In this document: positions 61,303 to 64,000 of the stretch, piece by piece
Numbering within the stretch: the first letter of the stretch is position 1
Layout: each line of letters begins with the position of its first letter
From: Paenibacillus baekrokdamisoli
Lineage (GTDB): Bacteria > Bacillota > Bacilli > Paenibacillales > Paenibacillaceae
Assembly: GCF_003945345.1 (NCBI RefSeq)
Contig: NZ_AP019308.1
Location: 1-64,000 of the forward strand
DNA: 64,000 nucleotides
Direction: 5' to 3'
Notes under the pieces: model-generated
Told to the model about the DNA's origin: nothing
The model's database searches: none
The model's input: the letters and a program-made list of their open reading frames with translations, nothing else
Program-made: the position numbers and the translations under genes

Positions 61303-62019
61303 TTATCCCGGAAGCTGTGCCAGGAGTGTATCCAGACGTCCTTCATAGAGGTCACTAATGCTTTGCGCCTCAATCTTGATCGTGTCAATATGCTTGATTG
61401 TTCCCATCTGTGGATGTCGGCGATATACAGTCAATGCTTCATTGATAAAATGAAAATCGACTTGTGCTAAAACAACCCGTATCCATAAGTCATAGTCATG
61501 TGTGTAGGGCAGCGATTGATTAAACCAACCCATGCTCTGAATGAGATCCTTAGTCATCATAATTGTGCAGCCATTAACCGGACAGACGCGTTTGAGTGCG
61601 GTAATGAATGCTTTTGAAGTAGGGTATTTGGCAGCCGCGGATCGCATTATCACCGTGCTGTTCTCATTCATAATGTCAAAATCGGTATGGCTAATTTGAG
61701 CGTTCATTCGCTCCATGTAAGCGACCTGCTTCGTGATTTTATCAGGCATGAAACGATCATCTGAGCTTAGCCATGCTACATATTTACCCGTTGCCAGCTG
61801 CATACCATAGTTGAGTGCGCTTGCGGTACCTCCATTTGCTTTTCCTATATAATGAATGCGGGAGCGATAAGGAGCGAGTTTACTCTGATGCTGGGTGGAA
61901 CCATCGTCAATCACAATAACCTCTATATTCGGATACGTCTGGTAGAGTGCGCTAATAACCGCTTCGTCGATATAAGGATCATTATAAAATGGAATGATAA
62001 TCGAAACTTTGGGCGTCAT
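61303..62019 (-). CDS. GT2 glycosyltransferase (minus strand)
   Basis: Start set at the ATG ending at 62019, nine bases from the GAGG site; an ATG at 62025 is too close to it. 238 residues. KVSIIIPFYNDPYIDEAVIS, VIDDGSTQHQ, ANGGTASALNYGMQLATGKY and AWLSSDDRFMPDKI give a complete GT-A donor site with the DD motif; CPVNGCTIMMTKDLI and HDYDLWIRVVLAQ form the acceptor side. No basic tail or GxxxG helix. Probably the last member of the glycosylation locus but separately transcribed. Confidence 0.9.
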   Translation of the reverse strand: MTPKVSIIIPFYNDPYIDEAVISALYQTYPNIEVIVIDDGSTQHQSKLAPYRSRIHYIGKANGGTASALNYGMQLATGKYVAWLSSDDRFMPDKITKQVAYMERMNAQISHTDFDIMNENSTVIMRSAAAKYPTSKAFITALKRVCPVNGCTIMMTKDLIQSMGWFNQSLPYTHDYDLWIRVVLAQVDFHFINEALTVYRRHPQMGTIKHIDTIKIEAQSISDLYEGRLDTLLAQLPG

Positions 62020-62234
62020 GGCCATTCACCTCGAATGTTTTCATCTCTATTGTTACTATATGGGTAAAAGGCATGGAGAGACACGTCAGCTGTTCCCTAG
62101 CATTCGACCATTTTGCGCCACAACTGATAGATGTCTCCTATGTGAAGGATCGCTGTCGTCACAATTTGAGATACTTGTCTTTCCTTGACAAATGCGTTCA
62201 CTGTGAAGGAGGTGCCCCAAAGTAAAACAACAAA

Positions 62235-62280
62235 AAGGCGCAGCCAAACGGTACATGATGTACTCGTTAGGCTGCGCCTT
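62235..62280 (-). terminator. Terminator of the J-like membrane protein gene
   Basis: AAGGCGCAGCC (62235-62245) and GGCTGCGCCTT (62270-62280) pair perfectly. On the minus strand the stem is followed by TTTGTTGTTTTAC, a good T-tract. It is 15 bases after the stop codon. Confidence 0.9.
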
Positions 62281-62294
62281 ATATCGAATAGGAA

Positions 62295-63206
62295 TTATTT
62301 GGTGTTTAAATATTTCTCAATGAAATGAGTGGCATCATCTGGCTTCTTGGCATCGAATCGGATACCGGCAATGTATTCTTTACCAAGGATAGGGAGCCCT
62401 TTGATTAATGAACTGTTTGAAACGTCATAGCCGTATATATGCTCGCTGTTAGATGCATCCTTGTTTACGGCTTTTACTGCCTTGTCTTTAAAAGCCGTGT
62501 CTAGCTTATTATCTAGAGGGGCCAGAGCACCATCCTGTGCAAGCTTGAGGAAGTTGACGCGATCCATGATATACATATCCGTTTTGTTAGTCATTAGATC
62601 GAGCATGCTCTTTTGAATAAGAGCGGAATCCTGCTGGCTTTTCATCTCAGAAGGCACATAAGTGATGAAGGCGATTACTCGCTTCCACTCTGGAAACTGA
62701 GAGAGCAGGGCGGTTTCCATAGGCTTGATATCCTCACTTGATGGATACGAGCCGCTCTTATTACCGTACTCCCCGAAGAAAGCGACAGTGACATCCGCAG
62801 GAGGCAGCTTGGCAAGCTCGGCTTGCTCGTGACGGTTATCTACATAAGCTTTGATCCCGAATATAAGGATTAGAATCAGAGCTATCGAACCAAGCAAATG
62901 AAATTTATAGTAGCTGAAGAAATGGTCAACCTTCTCCGCTGATCCAGCCATTTTCTTATATTTTCCATAAGCATTCTCGTTAAAGGCTTCTTTTGTAATC
63001 TCGTCATTATGAGCCAGAATAAGCTTGTACGCCCGATTAATCTCTTCGATATTAGGTGCTGCCAATTCTTCTTGGCCTTCTGCTTCCTCACGCTGCTTAA
63101 TTGAACGGGTACGACGGATCAAGATGAAATAGCGCTTCTCCACTTCTTCTTTGTCGGCATTTTCCTGAAGGCCGAGTAGTTCGTAGGCTTTTTTTAAGTC
63201 TCCCAT
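62295..63206 (-). CDS. Membrane protein with J-like N-terminal domain lacking HPD
   Basis: 303 residues. Residues 1-65 resemble a J-domain (LKKAYELLGLQENADKEEVE, IEEINRAYKLILAH), but the loop that normally has HPD reads RRTRSIKQ, so stimulation of DnaK is unlikely. One membrane helix lies near 106-122 (LLGSIALILILIFGIKAYV). The extracytoplasmic part (about 123-303) includes DVTVAFFGEYGN and DMYIMDRVNFLKLAQDGALA, which looks like a solute-binding-protein lobe. I do not recognise the complete architecture. Monocistronic with its own terminator. Confidence 0.8.
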   Translation of the reverse strand: MGDLKKAYELLGLQENADKEEVEKRYFILIRRTRSIKQREEAEGQEELAAPNIEEINRAYKLILAHNDEITKEAFNENAYGKYKKMAGSAEKVDHFFSYYKFHLLGSIALILILIFGIKAYVDNRHEQAELAKLPPADVTVAFFGEYGNKSGSYPSSEDIKPMETALLSQFPEWKRVIAFITYVPSEMKSQQDSALIQKSMLDLMTNKTDMYIMDRVNFLKLAQDGALAPLDNKLDTAFKDKAVKAVNKDASNSEHIYGYDVSNSSLIKGLPILGKEYIAGIRFDAKKPDDATHFIEKYLNTK

Positions 63207-63293
63207 GGCATGTCCCTCTTATTCTGTAGCGTTCTTAAATCTAGTATAAACGCTACGCACACAAATCACTAGTTTTCTAAGTTACAAATATGG

Positions 63294-64000
63294 TTATAAA
63301 GTCCAGCGCAGCAGCAGAGCTGCTTCTGTAAGCCCACCACCAAACCCATATAATAGTACAAGATCACCTGCACGAATGCGTGAATCCTGCAGCGCCAGAT
63401 CAATAGCGAGAGGGATCGAGGCAGCAGAGGTATTCCCATACTGGGCCATGCTGGTCAGGGTCCGTTCAAGCTTAATGCCTGTTTTCTCACAAATGGATTC
63501 AACAATTCGCATATTGGCACTATGAGGAATAAACCAGTCAATGTCATCCGGTGCCAAATGATTCTGTTCCAAAATCGTCTTAATGCCTTTCGGGACATTA
63601 CTGACGGCCCATCGATAAACTTCACGACCATTCTGCACAATCATTCCATTGGTTAAGATGGGCTGGTCACCGATTGAGGGGGCTAGGCTAGAGCGGTATA
63701 AGTGATGGCCATTGCTGCCATTAGTGGATACATAAGAGCCAATGAATGAGCCTTGCTCGCTTCTTTCGAGTAGGACTGCACCTGCGCCATCACCAAATAG
63801 GATACAAGTGGAACGATCGGTATAATCAGTTGCTTTGGTTAACGTTTCCGCACCAATGACTAATATTTTTCGATGAACGCCAGATAGAAGAAGGCCATTG
63901 GCGAGTTGTAAGCCTGCAACGAAACCAGAGCAAGCAGCTTGAATATCTACAGCACCACAGTTTGTGATTCCGAATTCAGCCTGAACGCGTGCCGACATAC
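63294..64000 (-). CDS. 3-oxoacyl-ACP synthase III (FabH), 5' end outside window
   Basis: The frame runs to the window edge; the methionine near 63998 is internal, since FabH proteins have about 90-100 residues before this point. It contains DIQAACSGFVAGLQL with the active-site cysteine, WFIPHSANMRIVE with the catalytic histidine and AQYGNTSAASIPLAI with the asparagine. It ends GFGGGLTEAALLLRWTL as in KASIII enzymes. It starts fatty-acid chains or acts in a secondary pathway. Whether this is the housekeeping FabH or a paralogue cannot be decided from the fragment. Confidence 0.92.
   Translation of the reverse strand, partial: MSARVQAEFGITNCGAVDIQAACSGFVAGLQLANGLLLSGVHRKILVIGAETLTKATDYTDRSTCILFGDGAGAVLLERSEQGSFIGSYVSTNGSNGHHLYRSSLAPSIGDQPILTNGMIVQNGREVYRWAVSNVPKGIKTILEQNHLAPDDIDWFIPHSANMRIVESICEKTGIKLERTLTSMAQYGNTSAASIPLAIDLALQDSRIRAGDLVLLYGFGGGLTEAALLLRWTL

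Noticed and set aside
1..64000. tRNA, rRNA, riboswitch or prophage genes
   Set aside because: Reading both strands of the gaps showed no cloverleaf, rRNA-like block, recognisable riboswitch core or phage gene order; this was by eye and not by a model search.

Overview
The window looks like chromosomal DNA from a spore-forming Bacillota of the Paenibacillus type. The reasons are consistent AGGAGG ribosome binding sites, ATG/GTG/TTG starts, an S-layer (SLH) surface protein, DUF5696/NHL/ABC polysaccharide loci, a YdjO-type small protein, CgeB-like spore glycosyltransferases and a B. subtilis-like dct system. No tRNA, rRNA, CRISPR array, transposase or phage structural gene was recognised. The genus is an inference from gene content only.

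Layout. (1) 1-12048: one plus-strand carbohydrate-uptake operon. It holds a partial DUF4091 protein, a very large solute-binding protein, two permease pairs, an NHL/TPR/Yip1-like membrane protein and a DUF5696 protein, with no ATPase. (2) 12085-13137: operon terminator, the truncated start of a lost secreted protein, a hypothetical protein with a damaged N-terminus, and the first copy of a structured repeat. (3) 13275-19612: C4-dicarboxylate module with symporter, malic enzyme, response regulator and sensor kinase on the minus strand, and a divergent DctB-like binding protein. (4) 19923-24822: an unusual two-gene unit ending in a 1313-residue protein with a C-terminal papain-like cysteine-protease motif after a glycine-rich linker. 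(5) 25397-33232: a 2611-residue surface metallohydrolase anchored by SLH repeats. (6) 33307-37480: a membrane/metal-type operon (HupE-like with EF-hand, YcgR-like, YcgQ-like, and a membrane protein with a ligand-less cupredoxin-like tail). (7) 37715-41234: carbonic anhydrase, HAD phosphatase, a small membrane protein and a Gfo/Idh/MocA oxidoreductase, separated by repeats.

(8) 41631-49135 and 53062-61042: two blocks of a probable spore-surface glycosylation locus. It has GT2, GT4, GT-D and CgeB-type transferases, an RmlA-like nucleotidyltransferase, a WecB/CapD-like/RmlD-like trio that fits synthesis of a UDP-N-acetyl-6-deoxy-L-hexosamine, and four small proteins. Several otherwise unrelated members share a Lys/Arg-rich tail plus a GxxxG-repeat helix, and a 97-residue protein consists of little else. 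I consider this tag system the most interesting candidate, with the papain-like giant protein second. (9) 49235-52719 sits between the blocks: a small hypothetical protein, a DinB-like protein, a divergent PurA with a LysR regulator, and a YdjO-like protein. (10) 61303-64000, minus strand: a GT2, a membrane protein with a J-like domain lacking HPD, and a partial FabH.

A structured intergenic repeat occurs five times (12993, 19621, 38279, 38565, 41385). Its copies differ by paired changes in both hairpin stems, and one copy has lost the inner hairpin. Functional names are from recognition of motifs by eye; no database search was run.
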